NCBI GenBank assembly: GCA_024760545.1 | Contig: CP060501.1 | Span: 496,001 to 560,000, forward strand | DNA length: 64,000 nucleotides | Source: Nitrospira sp. | GTDB taxonomy: Bacteria; Nitrospirota; Nitrospiria; Nitrospirales; Nitrospiraceae | Direction of reading: 5' to 3' | In this document: piece by piece, positions 9,639 through 19,088 of the stretch | How positions within the stretch are numbered: the first letter of the stretch is position 1 | Layout of the letters: each line of letters opens with the position of its first letter | Made by a program: the position numbers and the translations under genes | Notes under the pieces: model-generated | What the model saw: only the letters and a program-made list of their open reading frames with translations | Database searches by the model: none | What the model was told of the DNA's origin: nothing

Positions 9639-10127
9639 ATGGAAGAACAATCGCCTCAATCGCCGGAACCGTTAATTCAGCTCACCGTCAATCGCGTCGT
9701 TGAAGACTCGAATACGGACACGAGGATCGTCGTGTTGGCCCGAACGGACGGTGGATCGGAACAGTTCATGGTGTGGGTCGGAGCATCCGAGGGTGAAGCG
9801 ATCAGACGCGCCTTGGATACGTCGATGACCCCACGACCCATGAGCCACGATTTAATCAAGAGTTTCGGAGAACATCTGGGCATCAAGACGGAGCGAGTGG
9901 TTCTGACGGATGTGAAGAGTAGCACCTACTATGCGACCGTCTTCCTCGAAAACAAAGGAGTGGCACGAACGATCGACTCTCGGCCGAGTGATGCCATCGC
10001 CTTGGCTCTTCGATGCCAAGCACCTATTTATGTCACTCAGGATGTGTGGAAACGGCGAAGCGGCCAAAATCTCGATGCCTGGTTGTCGAGGCTGGAAACG
10101 AAGAATATCGGTGCTGGGGAAGTCTAA
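9639..10127 (+). CDS. DUF151 bifunctional-nuclease-family protein, copy 2
   Basis: About 162 aa and clearly paralogous to the preceding gene: QFMVWVGASEGEAIRRAL, MTPRPMSHDLIKSF and IDSRPSDAIALALRCQAPIY align with copy 1. The start at 9639 (MEEQSPQ) is preferred, 16 bases after the first copy's stop, although a TTG at 9603 is also in frame. Tandem paralogues suggest heteromers or divided substrate range; no direct evidence distinguishes these. Confidence 0.9.
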   Translation: MEEQSPQSPEPLIQLTVNRVVEDSNTDTRIVVLARTDGGSEQFMVWVGASEGEAIRRALDTSMTPRPMSHDLIKSFGEHLGIKTERVVLTDVKSSTYYATVFLENKGVARTIDSRPSDAIALALRCQAPIYVTQDVWKRRSGQNLDAWLSRLETKNIGAGEV

Positions 10128-10171
10128 CTCCTTCTTAATGTTGCAACGTTAACGCAGTGGAGAAGAAAACG

Positions 10172-10600
10172 ATGATGACGTACTTGGAAAAACCGACAGA
10201 GGTGAAAGAAACGTGGCATCTTGTGGATGCCGACGGGAAAACCCTGGGCCGGCTGGCCGCAAGGGTGGCGAGTGTCTTACGGGGGAAGCATCGGCCGACA
10301 TTCACCCCGAATGTCGATCTGGGTGATCATGTGGTCATCGTGAATGCGGAGAAGATCCAGTTGACCGGCGGAAAGATGGAAACCAAACTCTACCGGCGTC
10401 ACACGGGATATCCGGGGGGTCTTAAGACGGCTTCCGCCGAGCACCTGTTTCGTAAAGACCCTACACAACTCCTGACCAAAGCGATCAAGGGTATGCTTCC
10501 CAAAACGCCGCTTGGCAATGGTATGGCGCGAAAACTCCGTGTCTATGTCGGACCTGACCATCCGCATCAGGCGCAGCGTCCTGAGCCTATTGCTCTCTAG
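10172..10600 (+). CDS. rplM: 50S ribosomal protein L13
   Basis: About 142 aa. The start is set at 10172 because GGAGAAG lies six bases upstream; a GTG at 10157 is less likely. Family features are WHLVDADGKTLGRLA near the N-terminus, DHVVIVNAEKIQLTG, and the C-terminal RVYVGPDHPHQAQRPE. It is followed 33 bp later by rpsI, the universal bacterial pair. Confidence 0.98.
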   Translation: MMTYLEKPTEVKETWHLVDADGKTLGRLAARVASVLRGKHRPTFTPNVDLGDHVVIVNAEKIQLTGGKMETKLYRRHTGYPGGLKTASAEHLFRKDPTQLLTKAIKGMLPKTPLGNGMARKLRVYVGPDHPHQAQRPEPIAL

Positions 10601-10633
10601 AGATTCATTTCATAACAGAAGGAGACGAGTCGT

Positions 10634-11026
10634 ATGGCAGTGGTGACACAGTACGCAACAGGACGGAGAAAATGCGCAATCGCCAGAGCCTGGGTAACGG
10701 GAACCGCGGGCGACATCACCGTGAACGAGAAGCCGTTGGAAAAGGCGTTTCCTCGTCTTACCCTTCGGCAAATCATCCAGCTGCCGCTTGAAATGGCCGG
10801 TCTCATGGGCAAATACTCGATCAGCGCCACAGTCTATGGAGGCGGACCGACCGGACAAGCCGGTGCGCTCCGTCATGCCATCGCGCGAGCACTCGTTGCG
10901 ATGACCCCCTCGACACGCAGCCCATTGAAAAAGGAAGGGCTGCTCACTCGTGACTCACGGGTGAAGGAACGCAAGAAGTACGGGCAGAAAGGCGCCCGAA
11001 AGCGATTCCAGTACTCCAAGCGCTAG
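10634..11026 (+). CDS. rpsI: 30S ribosomal protein S9
   Basis: 130 aa, with YATGRRKCAIARAWV at the N-terminus and the typical basic C-terminus KKYGQKGARKRFQYSKR that reaches the ribosomal P site. An AGAAGGAGA ribosome site precedes the ATG. Expression with rplM from one transcript is expected; a terminator follows directly. Confidence 0.98.
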   Translation: MAVVTQYATGRRKCAIARAWVTGTAGDITVNEKPLEKAFPRLTLRQIIQLPLEMAGLMGKYSISATVYGGGPTGQAGALRHAIARALVAMTPSTRSPLKKEGLLTRDSRVKERKKYGQKGARKRFQYSKR

Positions 11027-11045
11027 GCACAGGAGCCAACGTTCC

Positions 11046-11078
11046 AAAAGGGGAAGGCTCCATGCCTTCCCCTTTTTT
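11046..11078 (+). terminator. Rho-independent terminator after rpsI
   Basis: The stem AAAAGGGGAAGGC pairs with GCCTTCCCCTTTT around a TCCAT loop and runs into six T residues. It closes the rplM-rpsI transcript 20 bases after the stop codon. Confidence 0.93.
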
Positions 11079-11126
11079 GTGTCTTCGTCAGATGGGTGGG
11101 CGTCGGTTCTCGCTGGATTCTAACTG

Positions 11127-12179
11127 ATGACCAAGAAATTCCGAATCGCCATTGCGGGTGCCAGTGGATATGCCGGCGCAGAGCTTGTTCGGCTCGCTGC
11201 AGGCCATCCCTATTTTACGATCACCGCAGTAACCTCTGAAAAGTCGGCGGGACAGTTGATCTCCTCGGTCTTCCCCAGCCTGAAGGGAATCGTGGAGCAT
11301 CGATTCGAAGCCATGGAGCCGGCAGCGTTGGCGGAGCGAGCGGACGCCATTTTTCTGGCGCTTCCGCATACCAAATCTCAGGACGCCGTGGCGATCTGTC
11401 TCAAGGCCGGCAAACTGGTCGTTGACCTCAGCGCGGACTATCGGCTGAAGGACGTCGGCACCTATGAAAAATGGTATCAGGCTTCGCATGCGCATCCGCA
11501 GCTGTTGCAAGAAGCAGTGTATGGCTTGCCGGAACTCCATCGCGCCGCAATCGCCAAGGCGAAGTTGGTCGCCTCACCGGGATGTTATCCCACGGCGGCG
11601 GTCCTACAATTGGCCCCTCTCTTTGCTAAAGGACTCGTACAGCCCGGGACGGTTGTGATCGATGCAAAGTCCGGCGTGTCGGGCGCCGGTCGGAGTCCAG
11701 CTCTTGCCTATCATTTCCCCGAAGCGCATGAATCCTTGGAACCCTATAAAATTGGGCAACATCGTCATATTCCTGAAATCGAACAAGAACTTTCCGGATT
11801 CATGGATACAGCCGAACCCGTAACCGTGACATTCACGCCTCATCTTGTGCCGATGAATCGAGGCATCCTGAGTACGGCCTATTGCAAGTTGACGGAGCCG
11901 GTCGACCTTTCAGATCTTCGGAATCTGTACCGAGAGTTTTATAAGGGCGAACGGTTCGTCCGGTTCTACGAAGAGGGTGTTCCCAATCCTCGCTATATCA
12001 AGGGGACGAACTACTGCGACCTCGGTGTCTACACGGACGTGCGGACCGGACGGGTCGTAACCGTCGCTGCCGTCGACAATCTGGTTAAAGGAGCCGCCGG
12101 TCAAGCTATTCAAGCCATGAATCTGATGCTGGGTATTCCTGAAGATACCGGCCTTACGGCGCCGGGCAGTTATCCCTAG
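11127..12179 (+). CDS. argC: N-acetyl-gamma-glutamyl-phosphate reductase
   Basis: NADPH-dependent third step of arginine synthesis. The 350 aa protein has the nucleotide-binding GASGYAGAELVRL at 11-23 and the catalytic cysteine at C153 in ASPGCYPTAA. HLVPMNRGIL near 235 is the conserved substrate region. It forms a pair with argJ, 53 bp downstream. Confidence 0.97.
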   Translation: MTKKFRIAIAGASGYAGAELVRLAAGHPYFTITAVTSEKSAGQLISSVFPSLKGIVEHRFEAMEPAALAERADAIFLALPHTKSQDAVAICLKAGKLVVDLSADYRLKDVGTYEKWYQASHAHPQLLQEAVYGLPELHRAAIAKAKLVASPGCYPTAAVLQLAPLFAKGLVQPGTVVIDAKSGVSGAGRSPALAYHFPEAHESLEPYKIGQHRHIPEIEQELSGFMDTAEPVTVTFTPHLVPMNRGILSTAYCKLTEPVDLSDLRNLYREFYKGERFVRFYEEGVPNPRYIKGTNYCDLGVYTDVRTGRVVTVAAVDNLVKGAAGQAIQAMNLMLGIPEDTGLTAPGSYP

Positions 12180-12232
12180 TCACAAGGCCCCGACGATCGC
12201 CGCCCTTAGCCCGCAACTCTAACCAAGAAATT

Positions 12233-13441
12233 ATGATGAGACAAAAGCGCGTGGGTGTTACAGCACCGCTGGGATTCCGAGCAGCCGGTATGCATTGCGG
12301 GATCAAAAAGCCGGAGCTTCTCGATCTCGCCCTGTGCGTGTCCGATGTCAGCGGACCGATCGCCGGAGTCTTTACGAAGAATCGAGTCGCTGCCGCCCCG
12401 GTTCTCGTGGACCGACGCCATCTTCGGTCTCATCATGGACGGGCTATCATCGTCAACAGCGGCAATGCCAATGCTTGCACAGGAGAACAAGGACTGGTCG
12501 CGGCACAAGCCATGGCCGCAGCGGTGGCGCAGCAGCTTCGCACTCCGATTCAGCAGGTGTTTGTGGGGTCAACCGGCGTCATCGGTCGAGCGCTGCCGAT
12601 TGATCGCATCACGGCGGCTATTCCGACCCTGATTTCACGCCTCAGTGTTCAGGGAGGCGGCCAAGCAGCTCAAGCGATTCTGACCACGGACCTGCGACCG
12701 AAAACGGTCGCTCTCCAATCCAAAATAGGCGGTCGCGTGATCACCATCGGGGGCATGGCCAAAGGTTCTGGAATGATCCATCCGAATATGGCGACCATGC
12801 TCGCGTATCTGACAACCGATGCAGCCATTGCTCCGCTCGCACTCCAGCGGGTGCTGAAATCCGCCGTCGATCAATCGTTCAACTGCATTACCGTGGACGG
12901 TGATACCAGCACGAACGACACCGTCCTCTGTCTAGCGAACGGTCTCGCCGAGAATCGGGCTCTCCAACAAGGCACCCGACCCTATCGCGACTTCGAACGC
13001 CTCTTAACCGAAGCCGCACAGACGTTGGCTCTCATGATTTGCCGTGATGGAGAAGGGGTCACCAAAGTCGTGAAGATTCTGGTCGAAGGGGCCTCGACGG
13101 CGGCGGCGGCGAAACGGGTGGCCGAAACCGTCGCGACATCCAATCTGGTCAAAACGGCCATGTTCGGCGAGGACGCGAATTGGGGAAGAGTCATGGCGGC
13201 CCTCGGCCGATCCGGTATTGCAATCGATCCGGGCAAAGTCACGGTACGCTTTGACGATGTCGTGATGGTGAAACGAGGGGTCGGACTGGGGCTTGAAGCC
13301 GAGAGCAAGATCGCTCAAGTCTTCAAGCGGAAAGAGTTTACCGTCGCCGTCCATCTCGGGCAGGGCGCGGCCTGCGCGCACATGTGGACCACGGATCTCT
13401 CGTATGATTATGTCCGCATTAATGCAAGTTATCGATCGTAG
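12233..13441 (+). CDS. argJ: Glutamate N-acetyltransferase / amino-acid acetyltransferase
   Basis: A self-cleaving enzyme that transfers acetyl groups from N-acetylornithine to glutamate (and may also use acetyl-CoA). The 402 aa precursor has the autocleavage signature MIHPNMATMLAY, with Thr at about 188 becoming the N-terminal nucleophile of the beta chain. VFTKNRVAAAPV and SGNANACTGEQG are further family motifs. The ribosome site is weak, which fits coupling to argC. Confidence 0.96.
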   Translation: MMRQKRVGVTAPLGFRAAGMHCGIKKPELLDLALCVSDVSGPIAGVFTKNRVAAAPVLVDRRHLRSHHGRAIIVNSGNANACTGEQGLVAAQAMAAAVAQQLRTPIQQVFVGSTGVIGRALPIDRITAAIPTLISRLSVQGGGQAAQAILTTDLRPKTVALQSKIGGRVITIGGMAKGSGMIHPNMATMLAYLTTDAAIAPLALQRVLKSAVDQSFNCITVDGDTSTNDTVLCLANGLAENRALQQGTRPYRDFERLLTEAAQTLALMICRDGEGVTKVVKILVEGASTAAAAKRVAETVATSNLVKTAMFGEDANWGRVMAALGRSGIAIDPGKVTVRFDDVVMVKRGVGLGLEAESKIAQVFKRKEFTVAVHLGQGAACAHMWTTDLSYDYVRINASYRS

Positions 13442-13652
13442 GTCGCAAGCCGCTTTGCAGCTTGAAACCTCCGCGGGACTATGGTAGCGTTCCCGGTCTG
13501 GGTCTGACAGGGGCCGATTCGCGGTAAATGGAACCGGTCCATTTCAATAAAATCACTATCAGCGTTAGGCACGCTGCACAGCTTGAGAATAAGGGAAGCG
13601 ATTCCCTCGCCCTGATATTGGGCGCTCTGCAAGCTTGAAGGGAGGTGAAGGC

Positions 13653-14426
13653 ATGGGAGTGGTGGCAATCAAAGAATTGTTGGAAGCCGGCGTTCATTTC
13701 GGGCACCAGACGAACCGCTGGAATCCCAAGATGAAAAAGTTTCTGTTCGGCGAGCGGAACGGGATCTATATCATCGACCTGCAACAAACCCTCGCACGGA
13801 TGGAGCAAACCTATGCCTTCGTCCGAGATCTTGTCACAGCCGGAGAATCGATCCTGTTCGTCGGGACGAAGCGGCAGGCGGCGGAAATACTCGAAGAAGA
13901 AGCCAAGCGAGCCAATATGTTTTTCGTCAACCAGCGATGGCTGGGTGGGATGTTGACCAACTTCCAGACCATTCGACGCAGTATCGATAAGATGAAGAAG
14001 ATGGAGACCACCCTCCTCAACCCCAGCGAGCACGGTCTCAAGAAGAAAGAGATCCTTCTTATGCAGAAGGATATCGCCAAGCTCCAAAAGTACTTGTCCG
14101 GCATCAAGAACATGCGCGGCCTTCCGGGAGCGGTGTTCATTCTCGATACGAGAATCGAGAAAATTGCCGTTCAGGAAGCGAAACGGCTCGATATCCCGGT
14201 CATCGCCATCTTGGACAGCAATTGCGACCCTGATGACATCACCTACCCGATTCCCGGAAATGACGACGCTATTCGCTCGATCAAGCTGATTACGTCCAAG
14301 ATCGCGGATGCGTGCATTGAAGGCGCGCATGTGAGAGTCCAGCGTGAAGAAGCCGAGTTTCAATCGGCTCCCGCCGGCGGGGAAAAGAAACCAGGGATGC
14401 GCGTCGAAAGCGTTCCGGTTTCGTAA
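13653..14426 (+). CDS. rpsB: 30S ribosomal protein S2
   Basis: About 257 aa from the ATG at 13653, which has GGGAGGTGA upstream. Family motifs are [36 protein letters not shown] and the C-terminal [24 protein letters not shown]. It heads the rpsB-tsf-pyrH-frr order common in bacteria. The 200-bp leader upstream holds no gene and is where an autoregulatory S2 leader would be expected, though I cannot confirm a structure. Confidence 0.97.
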   Translation: MGVVAIKELLEAGVHFGHQTNRWNPKMKKFLFGERNGIYIIDLQQTLARMEQTYAFVRDLVTAGESILFVGTKRQAAEILEEEAKRANMFFVNQRWLGGMLTNFQTIRRSIDKMKKMETTLLNPSEHGLKKKEILLMQKDIAKLQKYLSGIKNMRGLPGAVFILDTRIEKIAVQEAKRLDIPVIAILDSNCDPDDITYPIPGNDDAIRSIKLITSKIADACIEGAHVRVQREEAEFQSAPAGGEKKPGMRVESVPVS

Positions 14427-14488
14427 GGTAGTACGATCGATTCCATCAATGGCCCATCCTCATCGAACGTGTGAAGGAATAACGAATC

Positions 14489-15085
14489 ATGGCAGGATCC
14501 AGTCAGCTCGTGAAAGAACTTCGGGAAAAGACAGGGGCAGGCATTCTGGATTGTCAGAAGGCCCTCACGGAGAACGGTGATGACGTCGAAAAAGCGGTCG
14601 ACTATCTGCGGCAGAAAGGACTCGCGGCGGCGGCCAAGAAAGCCGGGCGCGAAACCAATCAAGGGCTGATTCATTCCTACATTCACATGGGTGGAAAGAT
14701 CGGCGTCTTGGTCGAGGTCAATTGTGAGACCGACTTCGTCGCGCGCAACGAAGAGTTCAAAGCCTTCGTCAACGATCTCGCTCTTCAGATCGCCGCCGCA
14801 AAGCCTTCATTCGTCAAGCGCGAAGATGTTTCGCCTGCGGTCGTCGAGAAGGAGAAATCGATCTACGAGGGGCAGGCTAAGGAAATGGGCAAGCCTCCCG
14901 CCGCATGGCCCAAAATCATCGAAGGGAAACTCGAAAAGTTCTACCAGGAAAACTGCCTGCTGGAGCAGTCGTTCATCAAGGATCCGGCCGTCACCATCAA
15001 GGATTTGCTCGCCCAAAAGATCGCCAAGATCGGCGAGAACATGATTATCCGTCGGTTCACCCGCTATCAGTTAGGCGAAGCATGA
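14489..15085 (+). CDS. tsf: Elongation factor Ts
   Basis: Nucleotide-exchange factor for EF-Tu. The 198 aa length is the short form (E. coli has about 283). The UBA-like N-terminus with [19 protein letters not shown] and the EF-Tu-contacting [16 protein letters not shown] are intact. Its stop codon overlaps the ATG of pyrH (ATGA). Confidence 0.96.
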   Translation: MAGSSQLVKELREKTGAGILDCQKALTENGDDVEKAVDYLRQKGLAAAAKKAGRETNQGLIHSYIHMGGKIGVLVEVNCETDFVARNEEFKAFVNDLALQIAAAKPSFVKREDVSPAVVEKEKSIYEGQAKEMGKPPAAWPKIIEGKLEKFYQENCLLEQSFIKDPAVTIKDLLAQKIAKIGENMIIRRFTRYQLGEA

Positions 15086-15807
15086 GCTCAGCGAAATACC
15101 GCCGCCTCCTTCTGAAGGTCAGTGGGGAGATGTTGGCCGGTGAGCAGGGCTACGGCATCCAACCGTCTATTCTTGAAAACCTTGCCGAAGAAATCGCCTC
15201 CGTAGTCGCCCTTGAAATTCAAGTCGCCATCGTCATCGGCGGCGGCAATATTTTTCGAGGGATCGCAGCAAGCGCCGCCGGGATGGAACGGGCGTCTGCC
15301 GACTATATGGGAATGCTGGCGACCGTGCTCAACGCCCTGGCCCTCCAAAATGCGCTGGAACGGGCCGGGATCATAACCCGTGTTCAATCCGCCATCGAGA
15401 TGCGCCAACTGGCCGAGGGGTACATCCGCCGAAGAGCCATCCGTCATCTTGAAAAGAACCGTGTGGTCATCTTTGCCGGCGGGACGGGAAACCCCTATTT
15501 TTCAACCGACACCGCCGCCGTGCTGCGCGCCATGGAGATCAGCGCTCAAGTGATCATGAAGGGCACGAAGGTGGATGGGATCTATGACGCCGATCCCGTC
15601 AACAACCCGTCGGCGAAGAAGTATGAGAAGATTTCTTTCTTGTCCATCCTGAATCAGAATCTCAAGGTCATGGATTCTACCGCCATCAGTCTGTGTATGG
15701 ATAATAAATTGCCTCTTACCGTGTTCAATTTGAAAGTGAAAGGCAACTTTAAACGTGTGGCTATGGGCGAGCCGATCGGCACGTTGGTGACGCTCGGCGA
15801 TCACTGA
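15082..15807 (+). CDS. pyrH: Uridylate kinase
   Basis: Phosphorylates UMP to UDP. The start is the ATG overlapping the tsf stop, giving 241 aa, normal for the family; an in-frame upstream extension inside tsf is rejected. Motifs are [42 protein letters not shown] and the C-terminal [11 protein letters not shown]. Confidence 0.96.
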   Translation: MSSAKYRRLLLKVSGEMLAGEQGYGIQPSILENLAEEIASVVALEIQVAIVIGGGNIFRGIAASAAGMERASADYMGMLATVLNALALQNALERAGIITRVQSAIEMRQLAEGYIRRRAIRHLEKNRVVIFAGGTGNPYFSTDTAAVLRAMEISAQVIMKGTKVDGIYDADPVNNPSAKKYEKISFLSILNQNLKVMDSTAISLCMDNKLPLTVFNLKVKGNFKRVAMGEPIGTLVTLGDH

Positions 15808-15827
15808 CCCTAACACGAGGTGCTCTC

Positions 15828-16391
15828 ATGTCCAATGCAGCCCCGGTTCGACAATCATTCATCGCCCGCATGGATCAGGCTCTCGAGCACCTGCGCAGAG
15901 ATTTATCCGGCCTTCGCACCGGAAGAGCTTCCGTGGCCCTCTTCGACGGAGTCCGCGTCGACTATTATGGAACCATGACCCCGCTGAAGCAGGTTGCCAA
16001 CATCGCCACCCCGGAAGCACGGCTGGTCACCATTCAACCCTGGGAACCGAAACTGATCAAAGAAATCGAGAAGGCCATATCCTCTTCCGGATTGGGTGTC
16101 ACGCCGTCAAACGACGGGAAGTTGATTCGCGTCCCACTCCCACCGCTGACGGAAGAGCGCCGCAAAGAGTTGACCAAGGTGTGCAAGAAGCACGGCGAAG
16201 AAACGAAGGTACAGATTCGGAGCTTCCGGCGGGAAGCGAACGAAGAGTTGAAGAAACTCCAAAAGGATGCGAAGCTTACCGAGGATGAACTGCGCAAAGC
16301 CGAGCAGGACACTCAAAAGCTGATCGAGCAATACGGGCAAAAGATCGACGACGTGATCAAGAAAAAGGAACAGGAAATCATGGAAGTCTGA
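15828..16391 (+). CDS. frr: Ribosome recycling factor
   Basis: 187 aa, typical length. GLRTGRASVALFDGVRVDYYG and the acid-to-basic helix RREANEELKKLQKD are diagnostic. It follows pyrH by 20 bp with a GAGGTG ribosome site. Splits the post-termination ribosome with EF-G. Confidence 0.97.
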   Translation: MSNAAPVRQSFIARMDQALEHLRRDLSGLRTGRASVALFDGVRVDYYGTMTPLKQVANIATPEARLVTIQPWEPKLIKEIEKAISSSGLGVTPSNDGKLIRVPLPPLTEERRKELTKVCKKHGEETKVQIRSFRREANEELKKLQKDAKLTEDELRKAEQDTQKLIEQYGQKIDDVIKKKEQEIMEV

Positions 16392-16420
16392 GTCCGGCTT
16401 CCTGATTCTCTCTTCATCGC

Positions 16421-17554
16421 GTGCCGATTCCTTCCACTTTCCAACCGACCGTTGCCACCATCGATCTGACGGCACTGGCCTATAACCTTTCTCAATTTCG
16501 GCGGATTCTTTCTCCTGGATGCAATGTCCTGGCGGTCGTCAAGGCTAACGCCTATGGCCATGGGGCGATTGAAGCGGCACACACGTTGATTCGGCATGGT
16601 GTCACTCGCCTTGCGGTCTTCTCGACCGACGAGGGAATCGAGCTTCGGCAGGCCGGCATCAATGTGTCGATTGTCGTTCTAGGCCCGGTTTTTAAAGAGC
16701 AATTTGGGGATCTCTTTACCCATCAACTCACTCCGGTGGTGAGCGATCTTTCCATGCTCTTGGCATTAGGCCAAGCTGCGGCTGCACGTGCCGTCCCCTA
16801 CCCGATCCATCTCAAGATCGAGACCGGCATGGGTCGGTTGGGGCTGACGCAGGACGAACTGGAGACACTGGTCAACGCCCGTCAGTTCCCCGCTGCTCTA
16901 CAGTTGGAAGGACTGATGTCTCATCTGGCCGATAGCGACGGTCTCGCCCCGGATGCGACCGAGGAACAGATCAACCGCTTCAGCCGAGCTCTGAAGGTCG
17001 TGGTTGGGGCAGGGTTCCGCGTTCCCCTCATTCACGTCTCCAATAGCTGTGGAGCCGTCCGTTTTCCTTCCGCCCACTTCACCCTCGTTCGTCCCGGTAT
17101 CATGCTCTATGGATACCATACTCTTCCCCGTTCCGTTCAAGCTCCCGACCTCAAACCCGTTCTCTCACTCAGAACATGTATCGCGCAGATCCGAACCGTC
17201 CAGCCGGGAGGAACGGTCAGTTACAATCGGACCTTCACTGCAAAGAGCGTCACTCGAGTGGCCGTCCTTCCCATTGGGTACGCCGACGGGATCAGCCGAC
17301 ATCTCTCGAATCGAGGCCATGTGCTTATCCGAGGACAGCGGGCGCCCATCGTGGGATTGGTCTGCATGGATATGGTGATGGTGGATGTCACGACCATTCC
17401 GAGCGCCGCCGTCGGGGATGAAGTGGTGCTGATCGGGCAACAGGAGAACGAGCGGATCACAGCCAGTGATATTGCGGAATGGACCGGAACCATCTCTTAC
17501 GAAGTGCTGTGCGCGATGAGTCCGAAGATTCCCAGACTCTACCTTTCCTCGTAA
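16421..17554 (+). CDS. alr: Alanine racemase
   Basis: PLP enzyme making D-alanine for peptidoglycan. The 377 aa protein starts at GTG. The PLP lysine is K41 in VVKANAYGHGA, and the second catalytic tyrosine lies in SYNRTFTA near 269. GYADGISRHLSN and GLVCMDMVMVDVT are family motifs. It follows frr by 29 bp and is probably in the same transcript. Confidence 0.96.
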   Translation: MPIPSTFQPTVATIDLTALAYNLSQFRRILSPGCNVLAVVKANAYGHGAIEAAHTLIRHGVTRLAVFSTDEGIELRQAGINVSIVVLGPVFKEQFGDLFTHQLTPVVSDLSMLLALGQAAAARAVPYPIHLKIETGMGRLGLTQDELETLVNARQFPAALQLEGLMSHLADSDGLAPDATEEQINRFSRALKVVVGAGFRVPLIHVSNSCGAVRFPSAHFTLVRPGIMLYGYHTLPRSVQAPDLKPVLSLRTCIAQIRTVQPGGTVSYNRTFTAKSVTRVAVLPIGYADGISRHLSNRGHVLIRGQRAPIVGLVCMDMVMVDVTTIPSAAVGDEVVLIGQQENERITASDIAEWTGTISYEVLCAMSPKIPRLYLSS

Positions 17555-17630
17555 ATACTTTTCTCACAACTCTTACGGTGTTTCGCGAAAACAAGTAGGA
17601 ATTTAAGCGCGTAGGTTGGAAGCGTCACGG

Positions 17631-19088
17631 CTAGAAACTGACGCGGACGGAGAACCCGCCGGCGTGCAGCGTCGTATTGTACAATCCGTTCACCGCAGCG
17701 CGAAGCCCCGTATTCCCTGAAATCGTCCGCGGCTCATAGAGGAACGCCTGATACGAGAGGTCCACGCCGATAAGTTTTGCTTTGACCGATCCTATTCCCA
17801 AACCACCACAGGAGAATAATCCCAAGAACGACCCATTGCCTTTGCACTGCAGTCCAATGCCTGTTGAAATAACATGGAGATCGGCCGATGGCACTCCCGG
17901 ATTGAAATTGAGATCCGGCACCTGTGCTTGCTGATTCGTATAGCCGCCCCGCACGGCTATCTCCCAGCCGGGCAACCGATCGACTTTGAGCCACCGATAC
18001 TCGGTCCCGGCCAAAATGGCATACGTGCTTTTCCAGTTTTGCGGCTGAGGGATGATCATTCCGTTGGCCAGTCGGATATCCAGGTTTCGCACCGACTTCC
18101 AACCGACGTAATCCACATTCAACTCGAGCTTCCATTCGCGTTCCGTATCTCGAATCGGCCACAAGGCGATCCCGCCGGTAATGACCTGCGGCAACACCAG
18201 CGTTGTGGTGGCATCTTGGATTTTGACGCCATTGGCCATCAACGCTCCATCCAAATGAAGTGTCGCCTGGCTTCTATACACCACGGCCAGATTCGCAACC
18301 GGTTGTCCATCTCCATTTCGCAATGCCGTATACAACGCGCTGACGTTGAACCCGGGAGCCGTGTCTTTGCCGTGAAATTCCAGCTTACTCCCGGCGGGTG
18401 CCAATCCACCGGGTGAGACGGACTGCAATTCAGCATGACCCTCTCCAAAGAAACTCGCAAAGGTGTAGATGTCCGCTCCCGCTCCAATGGAGAAATCCGG
18501 ATGGAGCTGGTATGCGAGCGTCGGCTTGATGTCGAACAACGGCAATGCGCTGAATGTTGAGATGGCCCGAAATGGACTGTCGTCAGGCCATCGCATGATC
18601 GACCCGAATGGAGTCGTGACTCCAATCCCTACCGTCAGCTTGCCAAACAGGGAGACACCAAGGTCCTGGAGATTCGCCGTGATATACCCATGACCCGGAC
18701 CGGGCCATGCGAACGCACCATCATGATCTCCAACTGTCGTGACTCCACTCGGACTTCTGAAATCGGTTGTCCCTCCGACAAGGATTCCCCCCGCCATCAT
18801 TTCCACACCACGAAGCTGCGTCATGCCGGCTGGGTTGTAATGGAGGGCGGATGCATTGTCGGCCTGGGCCGCGAAGGCATTGCCCATCCCCGACGCAGCC
18901 GCTCCCTGTCCATAGACACGGGGAACCTGGGCCGATACAGGGGAAGAACTACACACGATGATGACACAGGTGAGAAGGGCGAGCGCCCAACTCGGGTGAA
19001 TTCGGACATCACTGAGGGTGAAGCGGCTTCGACACCCTTCAGGTCGTGTCCGATGACCGAGAGCGCGTGTCGTCTGCGGGTCACGCAC
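17631..19088 (-). CDS. FadL/OmpP1-type outer membrane transporter
   Basis: A beta-barrel hydrophobic-compound transporter of about 485 aa. The mature N-terminus has the NPAGMTQLRGVEM hatch-type motif (family NPA signature), and the C-terminus ends in aromatic Phe (SVRVSF), as barrel proteins do. The signal peptide core WALALLTCVIIVCSS ends PVSAQ. There is no ATG, GTG or TTG directly before it; the nearest in-frame start is a GTG at 19088 that overlaps the upstream kinase stop by 8 bp and leaves about 27 residues before the hydrophobic core. An ATT just before the core is an alternative. Confidence 0.85.
   Translation of the reverse strand: MRDPQTTRALGHRTRPEGCRSRFTLSDVRIHPSWALALLTCVIIVCSSSPVSAQVPRVYGQGAAASGMGNAFAAQADNASALHYNPAGMTQLRGVEMMAGGILVGGTTDFRSPSGVTTVGDHDGAFAWPGPGHGYITANLQDLGVSLFGKLTVGIGVTTPFGSIMRWPDDSPFRAISTFSALPLFDIKPTLAYQLHPDFSIGAGADIYTFASFFGEGHAELQSVSPGGLAPAGSKLEFHGKDTAPGFNVSALYTALRNGDGQPVANLAVVYRSQATLHLDGALMANGVKIQDATTTLVLPQVITGGIALWPIRDTEREWKLELNVDYVGWKSVRNLDIRLANGMIIPQPQNWKSTYAILAGTEYRWLKVDRLPGWEIAVRGGYTNQQAQVPDLNFNPGVPSADLHVISTGIGLQCKGNGSFLGLFSCGGLGIGSVKAKLIGVDLSYQAFLYEPRTISGNTGLRAAVNGLYNTTLHAGGFSVRVSF

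Noticed and set aside
13479-14363. A 294-codon leftward open frame
   Set aside because: Antisense to rpsB; shadow.
14905-15081. An upstream extension of pyrH
   Set aside because: It lies inside tsf; the overlapping ATG at 15082 gives the normal family length.
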